Assembly: GCF_023740735.1 (NCBI RefSeq)
Contig: NZ_JAMRXH010000004.1
Coordinates: 248,001-312,000, forward strand
Direction: 5' to 3'
Length of the DNA stretch: 64,000 nucleotides
DNA from: Nocardia sp. CDC159
GTDB lineage: Bacteria > Actinomycetota > Actinomycetes > Mycobacteriales > Mycobacteriaceae
Shown here: positions 52,169 to 60,552 of the stretch, one piece after another
Layout of the letters: every line of letters begins with the position of its first letter
How positions within the stretch are numbered: the stretch's first letter is position 1
Position numbers and translations under genes: made by a program
Notes under the pieces: model-generated
Told to the model about the DNA's origin: nothing
The model's database searches: none
Seen by the model: only the letters and a program-made list of their open reading frames with translations

Positions 52169-53518
52169 TCAAGCGGTGGTGCGCGGTGGTGTGCGCCCGG
52201 CGGTGCTGGCGACGATGCGCACCGCCGCGCGGCTCAGCGGTACGAGGCCGTCGGCATCGATCTTGTCCATGGTGTCGCGGGAATCGAAGAGATACATCGG
52301 CGCGCTGAGGAATTGGACCAGCGGGACGCCCGCGCGATGGAACAGCGCGCCATCGGTCGGTGGCTCCGGAAAGAACGCGTCGGGGGCGAACACCAGTGAA
52401 CGGCGCAGGCGCTCGGCGGTGATCGCGTCGAGCACCACCCCGGCGAATTCGGGGCTGGTGAACCACCATCGGACCTCCGGATCGGGGGTGGGGACGAGTT
52501 CGCCGTTCTCCGGGCGGCAGTGCAGGGCCGCGTGTTCCAGATGCAGCTCCAGCACCACCTCGGGCAGCAGGTCCGCGCGGTGGCGTTCGACGAAGGCTCG
52601 GGTACCGGCATGGTGGGTCATATGACCGGCGGTGAGCAGGAACAGCAGGTTGTGCGGCCGCCGCGATCGCGGTACCCGTGCCCAATGGGCGGCCGCCGCC
52701 AGTACCAGTGCGATGCCGGAGGCGTCCTCGACGGCCGACGCCCAGGGGGCATCGTGATGTGATCCGACGACGACCCAGTGGTCGGAGTTGCCGGGCAGGG
52801 TGGCGACCACATTGGCGCTGGTTGCCGCGCGCACCTCGGATCGCGCGGTGAGCAGCCCCGTGCACGGACCCTCGGCCATCAGGCCGAGTAGCCGCAGGGA
52901 ATCCGAGCGGGACAGCCACAGGCCCGGAATCGGCCGCCGCACCGTGTCGTAGGGGACGTAGTAATCGCGGGTGTCCCAGGGGAATCCGGTGGTCGCGCCG
53001 AGGTAGCCACCGGCCCCGGCGGCCATGGCGGGTTCGGCCACCTGCTGCATGCGTGGGGTGAAGGGCAGTGTCTGGGTGAGGGTGTCGAATTCGCGGTCCG
53101 GATCGTATGCGCCGAGCGCCGTATCGCGGAGCGCGGCCTGCGGCAGCTCGACCAGACCGATCTCGTCGACGGCGAGAAATCCGGGGGCAGCGTCGATGTC
53201 GTCGGTCAGGCGGGCCAACGGGCCGGTCGTGCCGGAGGTCGGCGCGGTGAACGGCAGCGGAAATCCGCGCAGGGCGACCTGCCGGCTCGGATCACGGTCC
53301 AGCCGGGCCAGCAGCGACGCCTCGCCCGGATACCAGGCGGGCACCTCCACCGGTTCCGTGCGGACCTCGAGACCCCACTCGCGCAACCGCCGCGCGGCCC
53401 AATCCCGGACGGCCGCGTCGGCCGGATAGCCGGGCCGCCGAATGCCCTGGGCCACAATGGTTTCGATCCAGGACAGCATCTCCTCCGCAGACGGCAGGCC
53501 GTCGAAATCGTCCGACAT
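52169..53518 (-). CDS. M28-family peptidase-like protein
   Basis: A 449-residue protein of the M28 zinc-aminopeptidase fold. Metal-site blocks are visible in VVVGSHHDAPWASAVEDASGI and LELHLEHAAL, and a protease-associated-like insert lies in the first half. Where active M28 enzymes have a Glu-Glu pair (catalytic base plus ligand), this protein has TAGHMTHHAGTRAF, so catalysis may be altered or lost. There is no signal peptide. ATG 53518. Its gene follows the GntR gene region on the same strand after 97 bases; a link to the hydantoin-type locus is possible. Confidence 0.7.
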   Translation of the reverse strand: MSDDFDGLPSAEEMLSWIETIVAQGIRRPGYPADAAVRDWAARRLREWGLEVRTEPVEVPAWYPGEASLLARLDRDPSRQVALRGFPLPFTAPTSGTTGPLARLTDDIDAAPGFLAVDEIGLVELPQAALRDTALGAYDPDREFDTLTQTLPFTPRMQQVAEPAMAAGAGGYLGATTGFPWDTRDYYVPYDTVRRPIPGLWLSRSDSLRLLGLMAEGPCTGLLTARSEVRAATSANVVATLPGNSDHWVVVGSHHDAPWASAVEDASGIALVLAAAAHWARVPRSRRPHNLLFLLTAGHMTHHAGTRAFVERHRADLLPEVVLELHLEHAALHCRPENGELVPTPDPEVRWWFTSPEFAGVVLDAITAERLRRSLVFAPDAFFPEPPTDGALFHRAGVPLVQFLSAPMYLFDSRDTMDKIDADGLVPLSRAAVRIVASTAGRTPPRTTA

Positions 53519-53615
53519 ACCGGTCACTCCACTCGCTCGGCGGTAACACCAGGGCGTGCCGATCGGCAAGCAGCGCCGATTCGCACACTACGGGCGAAAT
53601 CCGGCGATCGCGCGA

Positions 53616-54275
53616 CTAGGGTCGGGCGCGCAGCCGGTCCACCGCGTCGCGCATATGCTCGACCAGCAGTTTGCGCGCGCGGGCGGGAGCGCCCGCGCCG
53701 ATGGCCTCGCGCAGCTCCACATGCTCCTGCGCCTGATCGCGCACATCGGCATAGGTCGTCTCCAGCGCGCCCAGGCACATCCGCGTCTCGATGAACAGGG
53801 TGCGTGCGGCGCGGATCAGCCGCGGGCTGCCCGCGCTCTCCACCAGCGCCTCGTGGAAGGCCTGGTCGGCGTCGGAAACCCCGGCGGCGTCGCCGCTCGC
53901 GGCGCTGGCGAGCATGGCCGAGACGCTGGGTTCCAATGCGGTGTAGGCGATTTCGCGGCGGCCGTCCAGGATCAACTCGAGCGCGCCGCCCTCGAGCGCG
54001 GTACGGGCCCGGTACACGTCCACGACGTCGTCGAGGGACAGTTCGATGACGAAGATGCCCCGATGGCGAATGCTGTGCAGCAGCCCCTCCGACACCAGCC
54101 GCTGCATGGCCTCGCGCACCGGCCCGCGCGAGACGTCGAACCGCGCGGCCAGATCCGCCTCCACCAGCTGCGCGCCCGGGGCCAGCGCACCGCGCATGAT
54201 CGCGGTGCGCAGGCGGTCGGCGATCATCTCCGCCGTCGACTGCCGGTTCACCGGCTCGAATTCAATGACCGGCAT
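53616..54275 (-). CDS. GntR-family (FCD) transcriptional regulator
   Basis: A 219-residue repressor. The N-terminal winged helix has IADRLRTAIMRGALAPGAQLVEADLA (about 18-43), then FDVSRGPVREAMQRLVSEGLL. The all-helical FCD ligand domain carries DQAFHEALVESAGSPRL. Such proteins sense organic acids. The ATG overlaps the upstream racemase-fold gene by 14 bases, so it is the third gene of the leftward operon and probably controls the divergent promoter at 55.8 kb. Confidence 0.92.
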   Translation of the reverse strand: MPVIEFEPVNRQSTAEMIADRLRTAIMRGALAPGAQLVEADLAARFDVSRGPVREAMQRLVSEGLLHSIRHRGIFVIELSLDDVVDVYRARTALEGGALELILDGRREIAYTALEPSVSAMLASAASGDAAGVSDADQAFHEALVESAGSPRLIRAARTLFIETRMCLGALETTYADVRDQAQEHVELREAIGAGAPARARKLLVEHMRDAVDRLRARP

Positions 54276-54996
54276 GGGTCAGCCTTTCCGAGAACAGCCT
54301 GCCGAGGTACGGCTCGCCGCCCGGCGGATGTCCCGCCAGGCGAATCCCCTCCCAAATGGTGACCTGGTTCGCGGTGAGCACCGGCTTGCCCAGCGCCGCC
54401 TCCAGTTCCGGCAGCACCTCGATCGTGTGCATGGCGGTATCGGGAATCAGCAGCGCCTCGGCATCCGGATGATCGTTCGCGAGGGCCAGTTCGCGCACCT
54501 GGGCCGGGGTGAGCGTGCCCACCTCGGCCGCGGTATCGATTCCCGCGCTGGACAGTGATACAACCCGGATGCCCTCGTGGGCAAGGAACTCGACGAACAG
54601 CGTGGCGACCGCGTCGGGATAACTGGCGCAGACCGCGACCGCGGACACCCCGAGCGCCCGCGCGGCGTGGACGAAGGCGAAGCTGGTAGTCGACGCCGGG
54701 ACCCCGGCCGCCGCGGCCAGTCCGCGCTCCTGCTCGCGCGCGCCGTCGGCCCCGAATACGAAACTGCCCGAGGTGCAGGCCCACACCACCGCGCTCGGCC
54801 GATGCGGCGCAAGCAGTTCCGCGCCGCGGCGTAGCCGGGCGGGACTGCCCAGATCGAGTAGTTCGGGCACGGCGTGCAGATCGGTCCCGTAGATGTGGGC
54901 GACCCGCAGATCGACGTCCAGCAGCGCCGCGGCGCGCGGATAGTCGTCCTCGGCCGCGTGGTCGGGATAGATGAAACCGATCGTCGGAGTTGCCAT
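54262..54996 (-). CDS. Asp/Glu racemase-superfamily enzyme (maleate isomerase-like), single catalytic Cys
   Basis: A 244-residue enzyme of the aspartate/glutamate/hydantoin racemase, maleate isomerase and arylmalonate decarboxylase superfamily. The first catalytic cysteine is Cys74 in WACTSGSF. The partner position has Asp186 in IPDTAMHT instead of a second cysteine, so a two-base racemase mechanism is unlikely. A decarboxylase or isomerase using one Cys is possible. It also has GKPVLTANQVTIWEG near the end, shared with its neighbour. GAAGGGAG precedes ATG 54996. It lies 11 bases after the paralogue. Confidence 0.85.
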   Translation of the reverse strand: MATPTIGFIYPDHAAEDDYPRAAALLDVDLRVAHIYGTDLHAVPELLDLGSPARLRRGAELLAPHRPSAVVWACTSGSFVFGADGAREQERGLAAAAGVPASTTSFAFVHAARALGVSAVAVCASYPDAVATLFVEFLAHEGIRVVSLSSAGIDTAAEVGTLTPAQVRELALANDHPDAEALLIPDTAMHTIEVLPELEAALGKPVLTANQVTIWEGIRLAGHPPGGEPYLGRLFSERLTHAGH

Positions 54997-55007
54997 GCGC
55001 GCTCCCT

Positions 55008-55748
55008 TCAAAAGACGTCCCGGAGCCAGCGCCCCGGCCCCATCATGGGCAGTTTCATCCGGCCCAGGCACGCCCACATGGTGAGCTGATTCGCGGTGAG
55101 CACCGGCTTGCCGAGCGCCTGTTCCAGCGGTTCGACCACGTCGTAGGTCGGCAGATTGGTGCAGCTGACGAAGATGGCCTGCGAGCGCGGATCGTCGGCA
55201 TTGAGGATTCGCTCGGCGATGGTGCGATAGCCGACCTTCCAGATGCCCCCGCCCAAACCCAAATGGTCCGAACGAATCACCGCGCACCCGGCCTCGGCCA
55301 GGAACTCGTGCAACTTGCCGGTGAGGATCCCGTCGTAGGGGGTGATCACCGACAGCCGCGTCAACTTCAGCGCGTGAATCGCCTCCACCAGCGCACCCGA
55401 GGTCGTGACCGCGTCGCGAGCCCCCGCGTGCCGGATGGTGTCACACAGCGATTTCTCGTAGGCCAGCCCCTTGATGAAGCTGCCCGAGGTGCACAGATAG
55501 GCGATGACCTCCGGCTCGACGTGCAGCACATTGCGCGTGGCCGCCGTGAGATGCGTTGCGTCGGAGACCAGTTCGGCCATCTCCAGCGATACCGGTACCG
55601 GCTCGTAGGGGGTGCGCGCGAGATGCAGGCTCACCTCCAGCGGCGCCCAGCGCCACAGTTCCCGCTCCAGGGCCAGGTCGAAGGGCGCGATGATGCCGAT
55701 ACCCCGCTGGGCGACCGGGCCGTCGATACCGGGAAAGTTCAAGTCCAC
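55008..55748 (-). CDS. Asp/Glu racemase-superfamily enzyme (maleate isomerase-like), two catalytic Cys
   Basis: A 246-residue paralogue of the next gene. Both catalytic cysteines are present: Cys86 in YLCTSGSF and Cys196 in VSCTNLPTYD. That is the pattern of maleate cis-trans isomerase and of racemases in this superfamily. GTG 55748 with GAGAGGGG upstream is the start. It is first in the leftward operon and divergent from the D-2-hydroxyacid dehydrogenase across an 85-base control region. The substrate may be a hydantoin, a maleate-like acid or an amino-acid derivative. Confidence 0.85.
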   Translation of the reverse strand: MDLNFPGIDGPVAQRGIGIIAPFDLALERELWRWAPLEVSLHLARTPYEPVPVSLEMAELVSDATHLTAATRNVLHVEPEVIAYLCTSGSFIKGLAYEKSLCDTIRHAGARDAVTTSGALVEAIHALKLTRLSVITPYDGILTGKLHEFLAEAGCAVIRSDHLGLGGGIWKVGYRTIAERILNADDPRSQAIFVSCTNLPTYDVVEPLEQALGKPVLTANQLTMWACLGRMKLPMMGPGRWLRDVF

Positions 55749-55794
55749 GAGGGCCCCTCTCGCGTCAGCCGGGTAATCCTCCGCACACGATCGG

Positions 55795-55832
55795 ATTGTT
55801 GACAATCATACGATGCGTTCATAATGTGTCAA
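55795..55832. promoter_or_regulatory. fully overlapping divergent promoters with GntR operator candidate
   Basis: Plus strand: -35 TTGACA (55799-55804), 17-base spacer, -10 TAATGT (55822-55827), then GTG at 55834. Minus strand: -35 TTGACA (55832-55827), 16-base spacer, -10 TATGAT (55810-55805). The two promoters occupy the same 34 bases on opposite strands. ATTGT-TG-ACAAT (55795-55806) is a perfect inverted repeat over the plus -35 and the minus -10, a site type seen with FCD regulators. Only one polymerase can bind at a time. Confidence 0.62.
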
Positions 55833-55833
55833 T

Positions 55834-56799
55834 GTGGTTGAGGGCCCCCTAGTCACCGTACTGCACGATGGCACCAGGCCCGATGCGGAGCTCATGCGCC
55901 CGGTGGCCGAGCGTGCCACGATTCGCCACGCCACCGACGCCGAGCTCGCCGCGGCGTTGCGTGGTGCCGACGTGCTGTTCCTCTACGACTTCATGAGCAC
56001 GGCCGTCCCCGGCGCCTGGTACGCGGCCGACCGGCTGCGCTGGGTGCATGTGGGGGCGACCGGAGTCGACGCGGTGATGTTCGCGGAATTGATCGACAGC
56101 GATGTCGTCGTCACCAATACCCGCGGCGTATTCGACGGTCCCATCGCCGAATACGTCCTCGCCCAGATCCTCGAATTCGCCAAGGATCTGCCCGAATCGC
56201 TGCGGTTGCAGCAGCGGCACGTCTGGCGGCACCGGGAGTCCGAGCGGGTCGCGGGCGCGTCGGTGCTGATCGTCGGGACCGGGCCGATCGGCCGCGCCAT
56301 CGCCCGGCTGCTGCGCGCGGTCGGCATGCGGGTGCGCGGGCTCGGGCGCACCGCCCGCACCGGCGATCCCGATTTCGGCGTGGTCGGCACCGATCTGCAC
56401 GCGGAACTGCCCGCGGCCGACTATGTGGTCGCGGTCGCGCCGCTCACCCCGCGCACCCGGCATCTGTTCGACGCACGCGCCTTCGCCGCGATGAAACCAC
56501 ACGCCCGTTTCATCAATGTCGGTCGTGGGGAACTAGTAGTGACAGACGATCTCGTCGCCGCGCTGCGCACCGGCTCGCTGGCCGGGGCGGCGCTCGATGT
56601 CGTCGATCCCGAGCCGCTGCCCGTGGGCCACGCGCTGTGGGATCTGCCCAATGTCCATCTCACGCCCCACAATTCCGGCGACTTCCGCGGCTGGCGCGAC
56701 GAGATCGTCACCGCGTTCGCGGACAACTTCCGGAAGTGGATCGACGGCCGACCACTGGACAACGTGGTCGACAAGCGGCTGGGTTACGTACCCGGCTGA
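55834..56799 (+). CDS. D-2-hydroxyacid dehydrogenase (NAD(P)-dependent)
   Basis: A 321-residue enzyme of the D-isomer-specific 2-hydroxyacid dehydrogenase family. The Rossmann loop is VGTGPIGRAIARLL. The catalytic Arg lies in INVGRGELV, the Glu in DVVDPEPLP and the His in LTPHNSGD. It would interconvert a 2-oxoacid and a D-2-hydroxyacid. The GTG start at 55834 has no Shine-Dalgarno and lies 6 bases after a -10 element, so it is probably leaderless. It heads the rightward operon, 12 bases before the amidase. Confidence 0.9.
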   Translation: MVEGPLVTVLHDGTRPDAELMRPVAERATIRHATDAELAAALRGADVLFLYDFMSTAVPGAWYAADRLRWVHVGATGVDAVMFAELIDSDVVVTNTRGVFDGPIAEYVLAQILEFAKDLPESLRLQQRHVWRHRESERVAGASVLIVGTGPIGRAIARLLRAVGMRVRGLGRTARTGDPDFGVVGTDLHAELPAADYVVAVAPLTPRTRHLFDARAFAAMKPHARFINVGRGELVVTDDLVAALRTGSLAGAALDVVDPEPLPVGHALWDLPNVHLTPHNSGDFRGWRDEIVTAFADNFRKWIDGRPLDNVVDKRLGYVPG

Positions 56800-56811
56800 A
56801 GGGAGTCAGCT

Positions 56812-58212
56812 ATGGCCCACCCCGATACCGGCACACCCACCGAGCCCGCGGAGATGACCGCGGTCGAACTGGTCACGGCCTATTCCGCCGGCACGCTGTC
56901 GCCGGTCGAGGCGACCCGCTCGGTGCTCGACGCCATCGCCGAGCGCGACGGCGAACTGAACGCCTACTGCCTGGTCGATCCGGAGCGGGCGCTGGTGCAG
57001 GCCAAGGAGTCCGAGGCGCGCTGGCATTCCGGTCACGTGCAGGGGTTGCTGGACGGGGTGCCGATCTCGATCAAGGACATCTTCCTCACCGAGGGCTGGC
57101 CCACCCGCCGCGGCTCGCTCTGCATCGAACCGGACGTGCCCTGGCCGCTGGACAGTCCGGTCACCGCGCGGCTGCGCGAGGACGGGATGGTGTTCCTGGG
57201 CAAGACGACCACGCCCGAGCTGGCCTGGAAGGCGGTGACCGACAGCCCGCTGACCGGCATCACCCGCAATCCCGCCGATCCGTCCAGGACTCCCGGTGGT
57301 TCCTCGGGCGGCAGCGCGGCGGCGGTCGCGGCTGGGATGGGTCCGGTCTCGGTCGGCACCGACGGCGGTGGCAGCGTGCGGATTCCGGCGTCGTTCTGCG
57401 GCATCGTCGGATTCAAACCGACGCACGGGCGCATCCCGCTGTATCCCGCGAGCCCGTTCGGCCCGCTCGCGCACGCCGGGCCGATGACGCGCACGGTCGA
57501 GGACGCGGCGCTGCTGATGGACATCCTCTCGCTGCCCGATCCGCGCGATCCGACCGCGCTCGCGCCGACGCCGACGACGTTTCGCGGGCAGTTGCAGCGC
57601 GATCTGCGGGGCCTGACGGTCGCGTACTCGGCGACGCTCGGGTATGTCGACGTCGATCCGGAGGTGGCGGCGGTCGTCGCGGCGGCGGTGGGGCGGCTCG
57701 ACGCGGCGGGTCTGCGGGTGCTGGCCGCCGATCCGGGTTTCCGCGATCCGCTGGTGGCCTTCGAGCGGCTGTGGGCGGCCGGGGCGGCGGCGATGCTGTC
57801 GAAATTCCCGGCGGGCACCCGCGATCGGGTCGATCCGGGGCTCGGGGAGGTCTGGGATCACGGGCAGTCCCTCGGCGCCGTGGACTATCTCGACGCGCGC
57901 GCGGTCGCCGCCGAGATCGGCATCGTGATGGGCGCCTTCCACACCGCCCACGACGTGCTGATCACCCCGACCGTGCCGATCCCCGCATTCGAGGCGGGGC
58001 ACGACGTGCCGCCCGGCAGCGGGCTGCGCGGCTGGCCGCAGTGGACGCCGTTCACCTACCCCTTCAACCTGACCCAGCAGCCCGCCATCAGCATTCCGGT
58101 CGGCGTCACCGCGGCCGGGCTGCCGGTGGGCATGCAGATCGTGGGCCCGCGCCACTCCGACGATCTGGTGCTGGCGCTGGCCCGGTTCGCCGAAGCCGTG
58201 CTGGCGGACTGA
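56812..58212 (+). CDS. amidase (amidase-signature family)
   Basis: A 466-residue serine amidase. Lys of the Ser-cisSer-Lys triad lies in VPISIKDIFLTEG. The Gly/Ser-rich signature covers RTPGGSSGGSAAAVAAGMG with VSVGTDGGGSVRIPA following, and GFKPTHGRIP comes after. Possible substrates include N-carbamoyl or simple amides released by ring opening. GAAGGGAG precedes ATG 56812. It is the second gene of the rightward set, before the diguanylate cyclase that lies on the other strand. Confidence 0.92.
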   Translation: MAHPDTGTPTEPAEMTAVELVTAYSAGTLSPVEATRSVLDAIAERDGELNAYCLVDPERALVQAKESEARWHSGHVQGLLDGVPISIKDIFLTEGWPTRRGSLCIEPDVPWPLDSPVTARLREDGMVFLGKTTTPELAWKAVTDSPLTGITRNPADPSRTPGGSSGGSAAAVAAGMGPVSVGTDGGGSVRIPASFCGIVGFKPTHGRIPLYPASPFGPLAHAGPMTRTVEDAALLMDILSLPDPRDPTALAPTPTTFRGQLQRDLRGLTVAYSATLGYVDVDPEVAAVVAAAVGRLDAAGLRVLAADPGFRDPLVAFERLWAAGAAAMLSKFPAGTRDRVDPGLGEVWDHGQSLGAVDYLDARAVAAEIGIVMGAFHTAHDVLITPTVPIPAFEAGHDVPPGSGLRGWPQWTPFTYPFNLTQQPAISIPVGVTAAGLPVGMQIVGPRHSDDLVLALARFAEAVLAD

Positions 58213-58215
58213 GTT

Positions 58216-58884
58216 TCAGGCGGTGTGCAGGGCGAAGGGGTGCACCACTCGATCGAAGGTCCACCCCTGCCCGTCGCCGCCGATGCAGCTCTGGGCGCGG
58301 CCGTTGCGCTTGGCCGCCAGCAGCGCCGCGTCCGCGGCCAGCAGCAGGCCCTCCAGCCGGGCGTCGGAGCCGAGGCTGGCCACGCCGACCGATACCGACA
58401 GCCCGGTCAGGGTGGTCTCGCCGTCGCGGGCGCTGACCGTGCGCAGCCGCGCCGAATTCAGCTGGACGTTGAGGCTGCGGGCGACCGCGAGCGCATCGTC
58501 GGCCGTGGTGCCCGGCATCAGTACCAGGAATTCGTCGCCGCCGTAGCGGGCCACCAGATCGGTGTGCCGGGTCACCGCGCGCAGAATGCCCGCGACCTGG
58601 CGTAATGCGTTGTCCCCGGCCAGATGTCCGTGCTCGTCGTTGATCAGCTTGAACCGGTCGAGGTCGGCGATCAGCAGGGTGATCGGTTCCCGTTCCGCCC
58701 CGGCCAGCGCCCGGTCCGCGTGGTGATGCCAGGTGCGGCGGTCGAGCAGTCCGGTCAACCAGTCCAATCCCTGCTGCCCGACCGGTGTCCCGCAGGTGGG
58801 ACAGCACGGACATTCGGCACGCAGCACGCCGCGATCATCCCCCGCGCGACGTACGTGACGGCCGCGAAGCAACCCCCTGAACAC
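58216..58884 (-). CDS. soluble diguanylate cyclase with I-site
   Basis: A 222-residue GGDEF protein. A short N-terminal part contains the cysteine cluster ECPCCPTCG, a probable zinc knuckle. The GGDEF domain has DWLTGLLDRRTW, IADLDRFKLINDEHGHLAGD and the active site YGGDEF. The inhibitory RxxD (RHTD) stands exactly five residues before GGDEF, so feedback inhibition by cyclic di-GMP is expected. GTG 58884 has AGGGGG upstream. It is placed tail to tail with the amidase, with 3 bases between stops, inside the catabolic locus. Confidence 0.88.
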   Translation of the reverse strand: MFRGLLRGRHVRRAGDDRGVLRAECPCCPTCGTPVGQQGLDWLTGLLDRRTWHHHADRALAGAEREPITLLIADLDRFKLINDEHGHLAGDNALRQVAGILRAVTRHTDLVARYGGDEFLVLMPGTTADDALAVARSLNVQLNSARLRTVSARDGETTLTGLSVSVGVASLGSDARLEGLLLAADAALLAAKRNGRAQSCIGGDGQGWTFDRVVHPFALHTA

Positions 58885-59169
58885 GGCAGTTCCCCCTTCC
58901 CAATTCGGTGAGCACGACCACAGCTGACCAGACCGTAAAGAGCCCGGGGGCGAGCGTCTACGTGCGGACTGCACAGCCGATGTGCGCGGATCGAGCGACT
59001 GGCACAAACGACAAGAGGTCATCGAAAGTTTCGCCCCCCGTTGGCCCTTGGTTCTGGGCCGGATGCACACGCCGGTGTCGCGAACCGTGCCGATCGCACA
59101 TGACACGCGTGCTCGAACCTCAGTAGCATGCGAATCCCGCTACGCTACAACGGAAATCAGGGGGAAAGC

Positions 59170-60504
59170 ATGACCGCAGCCCCGGTCGGGCACGACGACT
59201 ACGCACTGTCTCGGGTCCCGCGATCGGCCCGCTATCCGTGGCTTTCGGTGGCCACGCAGCGATTCGGGCAGATCTCGGGTCTGAGTCAGTTCCTACTCGG
59301 CGCCACGCTGGGGTTCGGATTGCCGTTCTGGCAAGCGTTTCTGGCATTCACGCTGGGAGCCGTTGTGCTCGAGGCGGTTTCCATCGCGGTCGGCATCATC
59401 GGGCAGCGTGAGGGGTTGTCCACGTCGGTGTTGAGCCGCTGGACGGGATTCGGCCAGGGCGGTTCGGCGGTGGTGGCGCTGGTCATCGGATTCAGTGCCA
59501 TGGGCTGGTTCGGGGTGCAGTCCCAGCTCGCGGGCAAGAGCCTGGCGAAGATTCTCGGCGGGTTGCCGGTGTGGGGCTGGTCGATGCTGTTCGGCCTGCT
59601 GGTCACCCTGATCGTGACCTACGGATTCCGGTGGATGGCTTGGACCGCCTACATCACCGTCCCGGCCTTCCTGCTGCTGGCCGGGGTGTCGGTGGTGGTC
59701 GAGCTGAGCCGCCACGATCTGGGGCAGCTGCTCACCGATGCCGCGCCCGGGCCGCAGCTGAGCCTGGTGCAGGCCGTCACGCTGGTCGCCGGGCAGTTCA
59801 TGGTGGGCGCGGTCATCACCCCGGACATGACCCGGTTCAACCGCACACCCGGTGACGTGGTCAAGCAGACCATCGTGGGAATCACACTCGGCGAGTGGGT
59901 GATCGGTTCGGTCGGTGTGCTGCTGGCACACGCCCTGCGCAGCAAAGACGTTGCCACCATTGTCACCTCGTCGACCGGCTGGGTGGGCGTGATCGTGATC
60001 GTGGTCGCCGCGCTCAAGGTCAACGACTGGAATCTGTACGTATCCTCCTTGGGCCTGGCCAATTTCGTGAAGACGGTGTTCGGCTACCGGGTGCACCGCG
60101 CGTGGGTGTCGATCGTGGTCGGCGTGATCGGCAGTGCGCTGGGGGCGGCCGGGATCCTCTCCCGCTACACCGATTTCCTCAATCTGCTCGCGGTCGCGTT
60201 TCCGCCGATTCCGGCCATCATGGTCGCGGAGTACTTCGTGGCGCGCCGATGGCGCTCGCAGCTGTCGGACGCCGGTACGGGTGTGCCCCCGACCTCGCCG
60301 ATGTGGGTGCCCGCCACGCTGGTGATCTGGTTGGCGGCCGCGCTGTTCGGCAAATTCGTGAAGTTCGGCCTGCCCAGTGTGAACGCGCTGGTGGCCGCCT
60401 TCGTGCTCTACCTGCTGGCCGACCGGATCGGACTGCTGCGCGGCTTCGGCGTGCACCGCACCGCTTCGGAGGAGACCAATGTGGCTCGGCAGCAAAGGGT
60501 TTGA
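59170..60504 (+). CDS. NCS1-family nucleobase/hydantoin permease
   Basis: A 444-residue transporter with 12 hydrophobic segments of the cytosine-purine, allantoin and hydantoin permease family. It shows RFGQISGLSQFLLGATLG in the first helix, FGQGGSAVVALVIGFSAMGWFGVQS and VGAVITPDMTRFNRT. In this family hydantoin (Mhp1), allantoin and cytosine are typical substrates. Next to a HyuA homologue, hydantoin-like compounds are the best guess. CAGGGGGAAA precedes ATG 59170. The 285-base gap before it shows a TACGCT but no other clear element. Confidence 0.9.
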   Translation: MTAAPVGHDDYALSRVPRSARYPWLSVATQRFGQISGLSQFLLGATLGFGLPFWQAFLAFTLGAVVLEAVSIAVGIIGQREGLSTSVLSRWTGFGQGGSAVVALVIGFSAMGWFGVQSQLAGKSLAKILGGLPVWGWSMLFGLLVTLIVTYGFRWMAWTAYITVPAFLLLAGVSVVVELSRHDLGQLLTDAAPGPQLSLVQAVTLVAGQFMVGAVITPDMTRFNRTPGDVVKQTIVGITLGEWVIGSVGVLLAHALRSKDVATIVTSSTGWVGVIVIVVAALKVNDWNLYVSSLGLANFVKTVFGYRVHRAWVSIVVGVIGSALGAAGILSRYTDFLNLLAVAFPPIPAIMVAEYFVARRWRSQLSDAGTGVPPTSPMWVPATLVIWLAAALFGKFVKFGLPSVNALVAAFVLYLLADRIGLLRGFGVHRTASEETNVARQQRV

Positions 60505-60552
60505 CCCATCAACGAGTCGACCCCGCCGCGCCGGCTCCCGTACGCTGATCGC

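Noticed and set aside
58908..59126. 72-codon plus-strand frame before the NCS1 permease
   Set aside because: Composition is atypical and there is no ribosome-binding site. It probably only reflects the stop-poor GC-rich DNA of the promoter region.
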